From Williamsia limnetica (lineage in GTDB: Bacteria; Actinomycetota; Actinomycetes; Mycobacteriales; Mycobacteriaceae), in assembly GCF_003217475.1 (NCBI RefSeq), contig NZ_QJSP01000002.1, forward strand, positions 1 through 64,000: a stretch of DNA of 64,000 nt, read 5' to 3'. Each line of letters opens with the position of its first letter. The first letter of the stretch is position 1. The translations under genes and the position numbers were made by a program. Under the pieces are notes generated by a model that worked only from the letters and a program-made list of their open reading frames with translations, was not told the DNA's origin and did not search any database. Below, piece by piece: positions 34,742 to 45,000 of the stretch.

Positions 34742-35152
34742 ATGTCACTGTCTATCTCCACTGTTCTCAACCTCCCGTTCGACGAGGCGGTCGCACGGAC
34801 CCGTGCCGCTTTGTCCGACCAGGGTTTTGGGATCCTCACCGAGATCAACGTCAAGGACACCCTGAAAACAAAGATCGATGTGGACATGGAGGAATACCTG
34901 ATCCTAGGCGCCTGCAACCCGCCTCTGGCCCACCGTGCCCTGGGGGTCAATCGGCAGATCGGACTGCTGTTGCCGTGCAACGTCGTGGTCCGCACCGACC
35001 CCGCCAATCCATCGAACTCGATCGTCGAAGCCATGAATCCCGAACTCATGGTTGAGGTATCCGGAGAACCGGAACTCGCATCGGTAGCTGAGGACGCGTC
35101 CGTCAAGCTCACCGCCGCCATCGCCGCGTTGCAAGCCGCAGCATCCGCGTGA
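34742..35152 (+). CDS. DUF302 family protein
   Basis: This 136-residue cytoplasmic protein matches DUF302: FDEAVARTRAALSDQGFGILTEINVKDTLKTKIDVDMEEYLILGACNPPLAHRAL, then GLLLPCNVVVR. DUF302 proteins form small alpha/beta dimers; their function is unknown and they recur near sulfur- and metal-stress genes. Two cysteines are visible (GACNPP and LPCNVV). It lies 57 nt after the MMPL gene and 32 nt before the DsbA-like gene in the operon behind the three operators. Confidence 0.88.
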   Translation: MSLSISTVLNLPFDEAVARTRAALSDQGFGILTEINVKDTLKTKIDVDMEEYLILGACNPPLAHRALGVNRQIGLLLPCNVVVRTDPANPSNSIVEAMNPELMVEVSGEPELASVAEDASVKLTAAIAALQAAASA

Positions 35153-35184
35153 ACCCCAACAGCCCGCAACCTGAAGGAGTACAG

Positions 35185-35787
35185 ATGAGCGCAGTGACGA
35201 TCTATTTCGACCCGGCATGCCCGTTCGCCTGGGCCACGTCTCGGTGGCTTGTGAACACCGCGCAACGCCGCGACATCGAGATCGATTGGCGCCAGATGAG
35301 TCTTGCGGTGCTCAATGAGGGCACAGATTTTCCCGAGCATCAGCGGCACCACATGGAAGTGTCCCAGCAACTGGGCCGTGTCCTGGCCGCCGCGCAGGAC
35401 CGGGCCGGCGACAGCGCACTCGGACCGCTCTACACCGCCCTGGGCAAGCGGGTGCACCAGCAGGGCGCCGACGTCACCACAGCGATGGTGGCCCAAGCGC
35501 TCACCGAGAGCGGCCTCGATCCCCAGCTCGCCGACAGCCTCGACGACTCCACCTACGACAGTGCAGTGCGCGTGGCACACCAGCAAAGCCAAGACAGCCT
35601 CGGCGACTCCGGTGGTAGCCCCATCACTTGCATCGACGGCCAGTGCTTCTTCGGTCCCGTACTCACCGCCATTCCCGATGACCGCGAGGGTGACGAGCTG
35701 TTCGATGCCGTGCACACATTGGCGGCGACGAGTGCCTTCGCGCAACTGCAACGACCACACAGCGGACCGCCGACATTTGCTCAATGA
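35185..35787 (+). CDS. DsbA-family oxidoreductase, mycothiol-dependent nitroreductase (Rv2466c)-like
   Basis: This 200-residue thioredoxin-fold protein resembles M. tuberculosis Rv2466c over its length: FDPACPFAWATSRWL, DIEIDWRQMSLAVLNEG, LGPLYTALGKRVHQQG, FFGPVL. Rv2466c uses a CPWC site with mycothiol. Here the site is C12-P13-F14-A15, so the second Cys is lost, while Cys 149 and Cys 154 near the cis-Pro (SPITCIDGQC) are added. A monothiol mechanism is likely. ATG 35185 has AAGGAG 5 nt upstream. Co-regulation with the CstR-like sensor suggests a thiol/persulfide stress role. Confidence 0.87.
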   Translation: MSAVTIYFDPACPFAWATSRWLVNTAQRRDIEIDWRQMSLAVLNEGTDFPEHQRHHMEVSQQLGRVLAAAQDRAGDSALGPLYTALGKRVHQQGADVTTAMVAQALTESGLDPQLADSLDDSTYDSAVRVAHQQSQDSLGDSGGSPITCIDGQCFFGPVLTAIPDDREGDELFDAVHTLAATSAFAQLQRPHSGPPTFAQ

Positions 35788-35958
35788 GATCTGCGCACCG
35801 CCGGGTGAGTGCGTCGGTCCTTCAGAAGTAACGCAGGTGATTCGCGGCTATTGAGGTGTCGGGTGTGTCGCTGACGGCAACAACCCGGTGAACAGGCAGG
35901 ATCGTCCACGAGGGCGTTGCGTTGCGCCGCCGAAGACACCGACTGATCGGGAGATCCA

Positions 35959-36852
35959 ATGGAGCCGGCCGTCACGTACGAAATCTTCGACGATGGGCGT
36001 ATCGCCCGCGTGTCCCTCAACCGCCCCAAGGCGCGGAACGCGCAGAATCGACGGTTGCTCGTCGAACTCGACGAAGCACTACGCAAAGCCGAGGCCGACG
36101 ACACTGTGCGGGTGATCGTGCTGGCGGCCAATGGCCCGAGCTTCTCTGCCGGCCACGACATGGGGTCGGAGGAAGCCGTCGCCGAAGTCGTACCCGGGCC
36201 TGATCAACATCCGACATTTCGTATCGACGGCGGAACGAGGGGAAGCGTCGTCGAAAACAGGGCCCTTCAGGAGTGGCACTACTACTTCGAGAACACCAAG
36301 CGCTGGCGCGAATTGCGCAAGATTACGATCGCGCAGGTGCACGGGAACGTGATCTCCGCCGGGCTGATGCTGATGTGGTCGTGCGATCTCATCGTCGCGG
36401 CCGACGACACGGTGTTCTCCGACGTCGTCGCCGCACGGCTGGGGATGCCCGGTGTCGAGTATGTGGCCCACCCGTGGGAGTTCGGACCCCGCAAGGCCAA
36501 AGAGTTACTGCTGACGGGTGATTCGATCGACGCCGAAGAGGGCTACCGACTGGGAATGGTGTCGAAGATCTTCCCGTTGGATGATTTGCCCGACAAAACC
36601 CTCGACTTCGCGAAACGCATCGCGTCACGACCCACTTTTGCCGCGTTGTTGGTCAAGGACACCATCAATGGCGCCGTCGACGCGATGGGATTCCAGGAGT
36701 CCCTGAAGCACTCGTACTACATCCATCAACTCGGTCACGCGCACTGGTCGGCGTTGCACGACGACAAGGTTCCTGTCGCGAAACCGGGCCCCGACATCGA
36801 CGACTGGCGGACCGCCGGTCCGCCGAAGGCATCGGACAAGTACACGCCCTGA
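35959..36852 (+). CDS. Crotonase-family enoyl-CoA hydratase
   Basis: This 297-residue protein has crotonase motifs: RVSLNRPKARNAQNRRLL, the oxyanion segment NGPSFSAGHDMGSEE, and QVHGNVISAGLMLMWSCDLIVAADDTVFSD. It is a little longer than usual, with an insert (about 70-105). GGGAG lies 5 nt before ATG 35959. It stands alone on the plus strand, convergent with the M20 gene; no substrate can be named. Confidence 0.88.
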   Translation: MEPAVTYEIFDDGRIARVSLNRPKARNAQNRRLLVELDEALRKAEADDTVRVIVLAANGPSFSAGHDMGSEEAVAEVVPGPDQHPTFRIDGGTRGSVVENRALQEWHYYFENTKRWRELRKITIAQVHGNVISAGLMLMWSCDLIVAADDTVFSDVVAARLGMPGVEYVAHPWEFGPRKAKELLLTGDSIDAEEGYRLGMVSKIFPLDDLPDKTLDFAKRIASRPTFAALLVKDTINGAVDAMGFQESLKHSYYIHQLGHAHWSALHDDKVPVAKPGPDIDDWRTAGPPKASDKYTP

Positions 36853-36858
36853 TCGTGC

Positions 36859-38046
36859 CTAGAGCAGGCGCAAGGCCAACAGGGCGTACGCCTTTGCCGC
36901 GATGACCAGCTCGGCGATCGAGACCGACTCGTCGGGCCGGTGCGCCTGATCATTCAGACCGCCCGGGCCGAGCACGATGGCGGGAATACCGAGATCACGA
37001 TTGATGAAGCCACCGTCGCAGGCTGCGGTCCAGCCGGTGATGGAGGTGGCACCGCCTGCATCGACGACCGACGCGGCGGCCTGGGCGGCCAGTGGGTGAT
37101 CGCGGTCGGTCTCGAAGCCGGGCATCGCCATCGTGACCTCGACGTCGACGGTGATGCCGTCGGAGTCGATACCCGCTTCGCTGATGGCGCCCCGCAACCA
37201 CTTGGCGACCTCGAAGGCGTCTTCACCTGGCATGAGGCGGCGGTCGAAGCTGACGGTGGCGCTGGGCGCCACGACCGAAATACCTTGACCGCCCTCGATC
37301 AAGCCGGTGTTCCAGGTGCCGGTACCGAGCAGGGGATCGGGCGATTCGAGCATGCTCCGTTGATCTGCGCGGACCAGGTCGATGATCGCGGCCGCCGCAT
37401 CGATGGCGTTGCGGCCATCGGCGGGACGGCCCGAATGTGCTGCGCGACCGGTGATCCGGACCTCGATGTACGACGCGCCCCGGCAAGCGACGACGGTTTC
37501 GAGGTCGGTGGGCTCGGCGACCACACAGCCGGCGAACCGGTACGGCGACGAGCGCGTCACGAAGTCCCGGATACCGATCCCGAGGTCCTCCTCATCGACG
37601 GTGCAGACGAGCTGCACCGGCCCGGGGAGCTGGATTCCAGATCGTGACAGCGCCGCCATCGCGATGACGGCGGCGGCAAGCCCGCCCTTCATGTCGGTGG
37701 CGCCGCGGCCGAAGATACGGCCACCCGCAACGCTCGCCTCGAATGGCCTGCGAGTCCAGCCGTCGCCGGCTGGAACGACGTCGGAGTGGCCCAGCACCAT
37801 CAGGCCGGGGCCATCCCCGGCCCCCGGCAATGTCGCGGTCAGGTTCGGTCGTCCCGGGGCGACGTCCAAAGTCTCGACTGTGAAACGCAGCGCATGGCAG
37901 GCTCGTTCGAGCACGGCGACTGTCTGACCTTCGGTACCTCCGGGATTCTCACCGCCGGCGTCTATCAACGACCGGGTCAGGCCCACCAACTCTGTCTCGT
38001 CGATGAGATCGAGTACGACGGTTTCTCGCGCCGCGAGCTCGGTCAC
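36859..38046 (-). CDS. M20-family deacylase (ArgE/DapE/ACY1-like)
   Basis: This 395-residue enzyme has the dinuclear-zinc ligands of M20 amidohydrolases: His 87 (LGHSDVVPAGDGW), Asp 118 (FGRGATDMKGG), DEED near 152, AEPTD, and the C-terminal His in GLNDQAHRPDESV. Such enzymes remove N-acyl groups from amino acids. GTG 38046 overlaps the aminotransferase stop as GTGA. As the last gene of the six-gene operon, it could deacetylate an N-acetyl-diamino acid released by the M24 enzyme (inference). Confidence 0.9.
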   Translation of the reverse strand: MTELAARETVVLDLIDETELVGLTRSLIDAGGENPGGTEGQTVAVLERACHALRFTVETLDVAPGRPNLTATLPGAGDGPGLMVLGHSDVVPAGDGWTRRPFEASVAGGRIFGRGATDMKGGLAAAVIAMAALSRSGIQLPGPVQLVCTVDEEDLGIGIRDFVTRSSPYRFAGCVVAEPTDLETVVACRGASYIEVRITGRAAHSGRPADGRNAIDAAAAIIDLVRADQRSMLESPDPLLGTGTWNTGLIEGGQGISVVAPSATVSFDRRLMPGEDAFEVAKWLRGAISEAGIDSDGITVDVEVTMAMPGFETDRDHPLAAQAAASVVDAGGATSITGWTAACDGGFINRDLGIPAIVLGPGGLNDQAHRPDESVSIAELVIAAKAYALLALRLL

Positions 38047-39275
38047 GAGGCGGCCAGCGCCAGATCCAGTGCACTCTTGAGGCGACGGACACCCTCGTCG
38101 ATCCGTTCCGGGGTGCTGGAGGCGAAACACAGGCGCAAGGCATTGCGGAAATGACCGCCGGGCGAGAGAGCCGGACCCGGGATGAACGCGACACCCTGAG
38201 CGAGGGCGATCTCGAACAGTTCGCGGGTGTCCAGGCCCTCGTATTTGCCCTGCAACGTGACCCAGAGGAAGAAGCCGCCGTCGGGATTGGTGCTGGTGTA
38301 GTCCTCGCCGAGGTGGCTCTGCAAAGACGTGAGCATGGCGTCGCGCCGGATGCGGTAGAGCTCGCGGATCGACACGAGGTGGTCGTCGAGGCCACCGCGG
38401 GAGATGTACTCGGCGACGATGTGCTGGTTGGGCACGTTGGTGCAGGTGTCCATGGCCTGTTTGCCGTTGATCAGTAGTTGGCGCAGCGCAGGGTCTGCGT
38501 CCACCCAGCCCACGCGCCAACCCGGCGCGAGGATCTTGGAGAAGGTCCGTACCGAGAAGAGCAGGGGATCATCGGGACTCAGGGTCCGGAAGGTCGGGAT
38601 CTCCTCACCGGAAAAGCGCAGCAACGCGTACGGATCGTCATCGATGATGACCGCTCCCCACTTGTGGGCCATCTCCAGCAACGCCTTTCGGCGCTCGAGG
38701 GACAGCGTCACACCGGAGGGATTCTGGAAGTTCGGGATGGTGTAGATCGCCTTGGGGGTGCGATGGGTGCGTGCCACCAGATCGGGCAGCAGGTCGACCA
38801 TCATGCCCTCGTCGTCGACGGGGACCTCGAGTAGCTGCGCACCGTAGGAGAGCGCCGTCGCACTACCGTTGGTGTAGGTGGGAGATTCGGTGATGACCAG
38901 GTCGCCCGGATCGACGAAGAGCTTGCACGCCAGATCGAGGCCTTGCATGCCCCCGGTGGTGATGACCAACCGGTCTTCGCTCGCCGGATCCGGTGTCCCG
39001 GCGAGATATTTGACGAGCAGATCGAGCAGCCGAGGTTCGCCCTCGGAGGCGCCGTATGTGAACGACGTGTGGTCGAGGATGCTGCCGGCGATCTCGCGGA
39101 ACTCCTCGGCGGGCACTGCCTCATCGGCCGGTGACCCCATCGCGAATCGCACGATGTCGTGCTGTTGAGCTGCGAGCAGTGAGGTCGACGAGTCGATCAT
39201 CGATCCCACGAGATCCTTGGCCCGGCCGGCGAGCGGGAAGGTGGGTGAGTGGTGGGAGAGTTCGGTCGCTGTCAT
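38043..39275 (-). CDS. PLP-dependent aminotransferase, class I/II (2-aminoadipate/MocR-like fold)
   Basis: This 410-residue fold-type I enzyme has the PLP lysine in SVRTFSKILAPGWRVGW, IYTIPNFQNPSGVTLSLERR, IIDDDPYALLRF, and TTGGMQGLDLACKLF for phosphate contact. No helix-turn-helix is attached, so it is an enzyme and not a MocR regulator. It resembles alpha-aminoadipate/aromatic aminotransferases. It lies 7 nt after the M24 gene and overlaps the M20 gene. It is one of two different-fold aminotransferases in this operon. Confidence 0.9.
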   Translation of the reverse strand: MTATELSHHSPTFPLAGRAKDLVGSMIDSSTSLLAAQQHDIVRFAMGSPADEAVPAEEFREIAGSILDHTSFTYGASEGEPRLLDLLVKYLAGTPDPASEDRLVITTGGMQGLDLACKLFVDPGDLVITESPTYTNGSATALSYGAQLLEVPVDDEGMMVDLLPDLVARTHRTPKAIYTIPNFQNPSGVTLSLERRKALLEMAHKWGAVIIDDDPYALLRFSGEEIPTFRTLSPDDPLLFSVRTFSKILAPGWRVGWVDADPALRQLLINGKQAMDTCTNVPNQHIVAEYISRGGLDDHLVSIRELYRIRRDAMLTSLQSHLGEDYTSTNPDGGFFLWVTLQGKYEGLDTRELFEIALAQGVAFIPGPALSPGGHFRNALRLCFASSTPERIDEGVRRLKSALDLALAAS

Positions 39276-39282
39276 GGTTCTC

Positions 39283-40476
39283 TCACTTTCTGATCAGGTC
39301 GCGGGGAAAGCTGGTGAAGGTCTCGACTCCGGTGGCACTCACCCGAACCGACTCGGACAACTCGAATCCATAGCCGTCCATCCACATGCCGCAGACGATG
39401 TGGAACGTCATGTTCTCTTCGAGGATCGACTCGTCTTCGGTGCGGATGCTGATGGTGCGTTCACCCCAGTCCGGCGGATAGCCGATACCGATCGAATAGC
39501 CCAGACGCGAATGCTTCTCGAGGCCGTACTTGGCCAACGTCCAGTTCCAGGTGGACGCGAGTTCGCGGGTCGGAACCCCGGGAGCGATGGCTTCGAGGAC
39601 GTTGTTGAGCCCTTCGGCGGTCGCGCCGGCGACGTAGTCGACGTCCTTGTTCACCGGGCCAAGGGCCACGGTCCGGGCGAGTGGGCAGTGGTAGCGATTG
39701 TGGGCTCCGGTCAACTCGACGACCACCGCCTCACCGCTGATGAACGTGCCCTGGTGCCAGGTCAGATGCGGGGTGTCAGCAGCAGCGCCCGTCGGCATCA
39801 TCGGGACGATGGCCGGGTAGTCACCACCGAACTTGTCGGTGCCGGTGATTTGCGCCTGCGAGATCGCCGCTGCCGCATCACATTGCCGGACGCCGATGTC
39901 GATGGTGTCGATGGCTGCGCGCATGGCTTCCGAACACACCATCCCCGCTTGACGCATGAGCTGGATCTCCGCGTCGGACTTCACCGATCGCACCCAGTTC
40001 ACCAACTCGAAGCAGTCGACCAGCTTCCATTCGGGGATTGCGTTGAACAGGGCCCGGTAGGCCTTGGGAGAGAAAAAGTGTGAATCCATCTCCATGCCGA
40101 CCGAACCGCCACGTGACGCCGGGGCGATGAGGTGGCGTTGGCGCAGAGCGAATGCCACCCAATCGAAAGGATGCACGTGTGGGCGGTGCACGTAGCTCTC
40201 GGGATAGCCGACGATCTGCTCGGCAGGCAGCCACGTGGTGCGATGCGCACCGTGGGCATCCATCTCCCTGGCGAAGAACACCATCTCGCCGTCCATCGGG
40301 ACGAACAGCATCTGCGGGGTGTAGAACGACCAGGCGTTGTAGCCGATGAGGTAGAAGATGTTGGCCGGGTCCGTGACGATGATGGCCGACAGACCCTGCC
40401 GATCCATCATCGTCCGAACGTTCGCCAGCCGGGTCTCGTATTCGGCATCGGTGAACAGCTGTGATCCGAGGTACAT
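39283..40476 (-). CDS. M24-family hydrolase, ectoine hydrolase (DoeA/EutD)-like
   Basis: This 397-residue pita-bread protein matches, from memory, the DoeA/EutD ectoine hydrolase group: VTDPANIFYLIGYNAWSFYTPQ, LVNWVRSVKSDAEI, FGGDYPAIVPMMPTGAAADTPHLTW, GYSIGIGYPPDWGERTISIR. The metal-binding Asp pair of aminopeptidase P is replaced (VELTGAHNRYHCPLARTV), as in metal-free creatinase-like enzymes. DoeA opens the ectoine ring to N-acetyl-diaminobutyrate. An excellent ribosome site, AAAGGAGGTG, precedes ATG 40476. Related subgroup members may use other substrates. Confidence 0.8.
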   Translation of the reverse strand: MYLGSQLFTDAEYETRLANVRTMMDRQGLSAIIVTDPANIFYLIGYNAWSFYTPQMLFVPMDGEMVFFAREMDAHGAHRTTWLPAEQIVGYPESYVHRPHVHPFDWVAFALRQRHLIAPASRGGSVGMEMDSHFFSPKAYRALFNAIPEWKLVDCFELVNWVRSVKSDAEIQLMRQAGMVCSEAMRAAIDTIDIGVRQCDAAAAISQAQITGTDKFGGDYPAIVPMMPTGAAADTPHLTWHQGTFISGEAVVVELTGAHNRYHCPLARTVALGPVNKDVDYVAGATAEGLNNVLEAIAPGVPTRELASTWNWTLAKYGLEKHSRLGYSIGIGYPPDWGERTISIRTEDESILEENMTFHIVCGMWMDGYGFELSESVRVSATGVETFTSFPRDLIRK

Positions 40477-40523
40477 GCTTCTTCACACCTCCTTTGGTCG
40501 TGGTCGTTTCTGGTACGGGCCCT

Positions 40524-42011
40524 CTACGTGCGGGGGATTGCCAGATACTTGATCTCGAGGAACTCGTCGATCCCGATCTTGCCGCCCTCTCGACCGAGCC
40601 CGGATTGTTTGACGCCACCGAACGGGGCTGCCGGATTCGACACGAGACCGGTGTTGAGTCCGACCATGCCGACCTCGAGCGCCGAGGACACGCGGAGTCC
40701 ACGATCGATGTCCTGGGTGAAGAGGTAACCGACGAGCCCCCACGGGGTGTCGTTGGCGAGCGCGACGACCTCGTCCTCGTCGTCGAACGGAATGATCGGT
40801 GCGACGGGCCCGAAGATCTCGGTTCCCATCAGATCGGAGTTCGGGTCGACTCCCGACAACACTGTCGGCTGATAGAAGTATCCGTCTGCAGCGTTGCTTT
40901 CGCCACCGCAGATCATCGTTGCGCCGCGTTCGACGGCGTCGGCCACCAGCGACCGCACTTTGTCGACTGCCTTCTTCTCGACCAGCGGTCCGACATCGGT
41001 GCCGTCGACGGCACCGTCGCCGACAGTCAACGCGCTCATCCGTTCGGCGAGTTTGCTGCCGAACTCACCTGCGACGCTGCGGTGTACGAAGATCCGGTTG
41101 GCGGCGGTACATGCCTCACCCATGTTGCGCATCTTCGCGACCATGGCGCCGTCGACGGCCTTGTCGATGTCGGCGTCGTCGAAGACGAGGAAGGGGGCGT
41201 TGCCGCCGAGTTCCATCGATGTGCGCATCACCGACCGCGACGCCTGCTCGAGCAGGAGTTTGCCGACCTGGGTGGAGCCGGTGAAACTGACCTTGCGGGC
41301 CAGTCCGCTGTCCATCCAGGTCTCGACGACCGAACCTGGATCGTCGGTGGTGACGACGTTGAGCACTCCCTCAGGAAGACCTGCCTCCGTGAGGATCTCA
41401 GTCAGCGCGAGGATGGTGAGTGGGGTCAGCTCTGCCGGCTTGAACACCATGGTGCATCCGGCCGCGATGGCGGGCCCGATCTTGCGGGTGCCCATCGCGA
41501 GAGGAAAATTCCAGGGCGTGATGAGGATGCACGGACCGACAGGTTCTCTCGTGACCAGGATGCGGTTCTTGCCGTCCCCGGTGGTGGTGTGATCGCCACC
41601 GATGCGGACGGCCTCCTCGGAGAACCAGCGGAAGAACTCGGCGGCGTACGCGACTTCACCTTTGGCCTCGGCCAGCGGCTTTCCCATCTCGGTGGTCATG
41701 ATCAGCGCCAGGTCGTCCTGGCGATCGAGGATGAGCTCGTACGCGCGTCGCAGGATCTCGCTGCGTTCGCGGGGAGGGGTTGCAGCCCAACTCTTCTGAT
41801 GTGCCGCTGCGGACTCGATCGCGGCGGTGGCATCGGCGTTCCCGCCTTTGGAGACGGTGGCGATCACCTCGCCCGTGGCGGGGTTCTCGACCTCGAATGT
41901 CGCGCCGTCTGCTGCCGGGACCCAGTTCCCGTCGATGTAGAGCCCCGTGGGTAGTGCACCGATGAGGTCGGCAGCCCGGCTCTTGCGGTCGGTGACGGTG
42001 GACGCTGTCAT
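40524..42011 (-). CDS. NAD(P)-dependent semialdehyde dehydrogenase (succinate/aspartate-semialdehyde type)
   Basis: This 495-residue ALDH-superfamily protein has general base Glu 267 (SMELGGNAPF), nucleophile Cys 301 (GEACTAANR), and cofactor segments ITPWNFPLAM and FTGSTQVGK. It is closest in style to GabD/SSADH and to DoeC of ectoine catabolism. It oxidises a semialdehyde formed by the upstream aminotransferase. ATG 42011 overlaps the FAD/Fe-S stop as ATGA. It sits third in the six-gene operon. Confidence 0.92.
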   Translation of the reverse strand: MTASTVTDRKSRAADLIGALPTGLYIDGNWVPAADGATFEVENPATGEVIATVSKGGNADATAAIESAAAHQKSWAATPPRERSEILRRAYELILDRQDDLALIMTTEMGKPLAEAKGEVAYAAEFFRWFSEEAVRIGGDHTTTGDGKNRILVTREPVGPCILITPWNFPLAMGTRKIGPAIAAGCTMVFKPAELTPLTILALTEILTEAGLPEGVLNVVTTDDPGSVVETWMDSGLARKVSFTGSTQVGKLLLEQASRSVMRTSMELGGNAPFLVFDDADIDKAVDGAMVAKMRNMGEACTAANRIFVHRSVAGEFGSKLAERMSALTVGDGAVDGTDVGPLVEKKAVDKVRSLVADAVERGATMICGGESNAADGYFYQPTVLSGVDPNSDLMGTEIFGPVAPIIPFDDEDEVVALANDTPWGLVGYLFTQDIDRGLRVSSALEVGMVGLNTGLVSNPAAPFGGVKQSGLGREGGKIGIDEFLEIKYLAIPRT

Positions 42012-45000
42012 ATCGAACCTCCTTGTTCGGCGACGTGTGTCGCGGTCGCCTGCTGTGTCGTCTGTGGGATGAGCAGAGCGGGGTCGAGCAGTTCGGCCAG
42101 ATGGACCGACTGCACATCGGGAATGGTGTCGTCGGTGGCGGTCAGGTGCTGTACGGCCATGGCGCAGCTGAAACCGTCGGTCAGGACCGGGGTATCTGCG
42201 ACGCGGCTGCGTAGCGCCGGGGCCAGAGCTTGCTCGGAGACGCCCATGCTGACGTCGTAGTGCCCCTTTTCGAAACCGAAATTACCTGCAACGCCGCAGC
42301 AACCATCGGCCTGGTGCACGGTCGCGGCGCCGAGTCGCTTCAGGACCGCGGGCTGGGTATTGGGTCCGAACGACGCGTATTCATGGCAGTGGGTTTGCAC
42401 GGTGACGTCGGTGGGCAATGGCACCGGCGGCACCCAGCCGTCGTCGAGCAGATGTCCCACCTCCACGGCGAAGCTGCGGACCCGGGCTGCGACGCGCCGG
42501 GCGGCGTCGGTGTGCACGAGTTCGGGCAGATCCTTGCGCAGGGCGGCGGCGCAACTCGGCTCGGGCACCACGATCGGCCGGTCGGTGCCGTCGTCGAGCG
42601 CGGCAGCCGTGCGAGCCAGCACCTTTCGGGCATGTCCGAGTTGCCCTGTCGAGATCCAGGTGAGCCCGCAGCACTGATCGGCTTCACAGCTGACGGTGCG
42701 GCCCGCGCTGCCGAGGACGTTGGCCGTCGCCGCTGCGACGTGCGGTCGAAAGGCCTTGGTGAACGAATCGACGAAGAGCACGGTATCGGCGGACGGGTCG
42801 GTGTGCAGTCCGACCATCCCCGCACGGACCTGTTTCCGTCTGGCGAAGGCGGGCATGGTGCGTCGGGGATCGATGCCTCCGGCCTTGGCGGCCAACGTCG
42901 ACAGTTTGCTCGACAGCGTCTTGTTGATCAGCGGCGCCAGTGTGCCCGCCACTGCGAGCCAGGCCGGCATCCAGCCCAGCGAATAGTGCGACAGGGGGCG
43001 CATCCGGCCGCGATAGTAGTTGGAGAAGAACTCCGACTTGTAGGTCGCCATGTCGACGCCCACCGGACAGTCGGTCGAGCACGCCTTGCATGACAAGCAG
43101 AGGTCGAGGGCTTCGCGCGAATTCTCGTCTCGCCAGCCAGATTTGATGTCAGGTGCGGTGCGCACCATTTCTTGCAGCACGCGGGCACGCCCGCGGGTGG
43201 AGTCCTTCTCGTCCCGGGTTGCGCGGTAGCTCGGGCACATGACACCGCCGGAGTCCGAACGGCAGCGGCCGACGCCGATGCAACCTTGGACGGCATGGAT
43301 GAAGGGGTCGAGGCCCGGTTGTCCGTCGGCGCCCACCCCAGGGGTTCCGAGGTCGAAGCTCGTCTGCCACCGACGATTCGGCACGTCTGCGAGGACCAGG
43401 TTCTCATCGAGCGGTTCCGGGTCGACGATGCTGCCCGGGTTGAGGATGCCGGTCGGATCCCAGATCTTCTTGAAGTCGCCGAAGGCCGAGATCATCTGCG
43501 GCGAGTACATGATCGGCAGCAACTCCGACCGCGCACGACCGTCGCCGTGCTCTCCCGACAGCGAACCGCCGTGTGCGACCACCAACGCGGCAGCGTCGGT
43601 GCAGAACGCCCGCATGACGGCCCGACCTTCCGCGCTCCGTAGGTCGAAGGTGATGCGCACGTGCATGCAGCCGGCGCCGAAGTGGCCGTACATGACGCCG
43701 GTCAGCCCGTGGTGATCGAGCAGATCGGTGAAACCCTCGAGGTAGTCGGCGAGGTTCTCCGGCGCGACCGCGGAATCCTCCCAGCCGGGCCAGGACTCGT
43801 AGGTGCCGCCGTGCCCACCCTCTTCGGGGTTGATCTCTTCGGAGCTGACGAGTCGCGACGAGAGCCCGGCACCGTCCTCCCGAACGCGCCAGAGCGAGAT
43901 ACGCTGCGCGGGATCGGGAACGGTGCGACCGTCGACGAGGCGCCCGTTGGCCCACAGTTTCTCGAGCAGATCAGCCGCGGCCTGTTCGACGTCCACGGCG
44001 CTTTCCTCGTCGAGGTCGATGTAGAGCCAGGCGTTGCCGTCGGGCAAACCCGCCACCGAGTCGTCGCCGCGCCGAGCCCGCATCGTCTGCACGATCCGTT
44101 CATCGATGCCCTCGATGGCCGACGGCGCGAACTCGAGCAGGGTGGGGACGTCGCGGGCAGCATCGACCACGTTGCGATATCCGAGGCACAAGAGCAGTGC
44201 GCGGGTGGGAGCGGTGACGAGACGGACCCTGGCGGACACCACGATGGCGCAGGTGCCTTCGGTGCCGACCAACGCTCGGGCGACGTCGAAACCATTCTCG
44301 GGCAGTAGTTTACCCAGATGATATCCGGAGACCTGGCGCGGGATCTGCTCCATCTCGGTGCGCAGGGCGCTCAGGTTTGCCGAGGTCAGCTCGCGCATTG
44401 CCGCTGTCAGCTCCGCGGCCCGCGCCGCAGCGGCACCGTCGGACGGATCGGTTGCCACGAGTCCGTCTCGTAGGGCGGTCAGCCGTAGCCCTTCGGCGGT
44501 CACCAGATTCAGGGACTCGACGTGATCGGTGGTGCGGCCATAGCGCACGGAGTGGTTGCCGCACGCATCGTTGCCGATGGCGCCTCCGAGGGTGGCACGC
44601 GACTGACTCGACGGGTCGGGTGCGAACGTGAGGGCGCCACCGGTGGCGCCCCGCACCTCTCGCTGGAGAGTGGTCAGGACGATGCCTGACTGGGCCAGCG
44701 CAGTTTTTCCCTCGGGGTCGACATCGAGCACCTTGTCCATGTAACGGGAGAAGTCGAGCACGACTCCTTTCCCGATCGCGTTGCCGCCCATGCCGGTACC
44801 ACCGCCACGAGCGGTGAGGGTGAGGCCGTTGCGGTGACAGTAGGCGGCGACCGAGGCCACGTCCTGATCGGTGCGCGGGAACACCACCACCAGTGGCGTG
44901 AGCCGATAGTTGGAGGCGTCGTAGGAGTATTCGGTGAGACGGCGCGATGAGGCGTCGGCGCTCAGTCCGAGCGCCTGGAGGTCGGCGCTGATGCGAGTCC

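Noticed and set aside
38047-38520. N-terminal extension of the M20 gene
   Set aside because: The frame stays open upstream only as a shadow of the aminotransferase gene; GTG 38046 overlapping its stop is the natural start.
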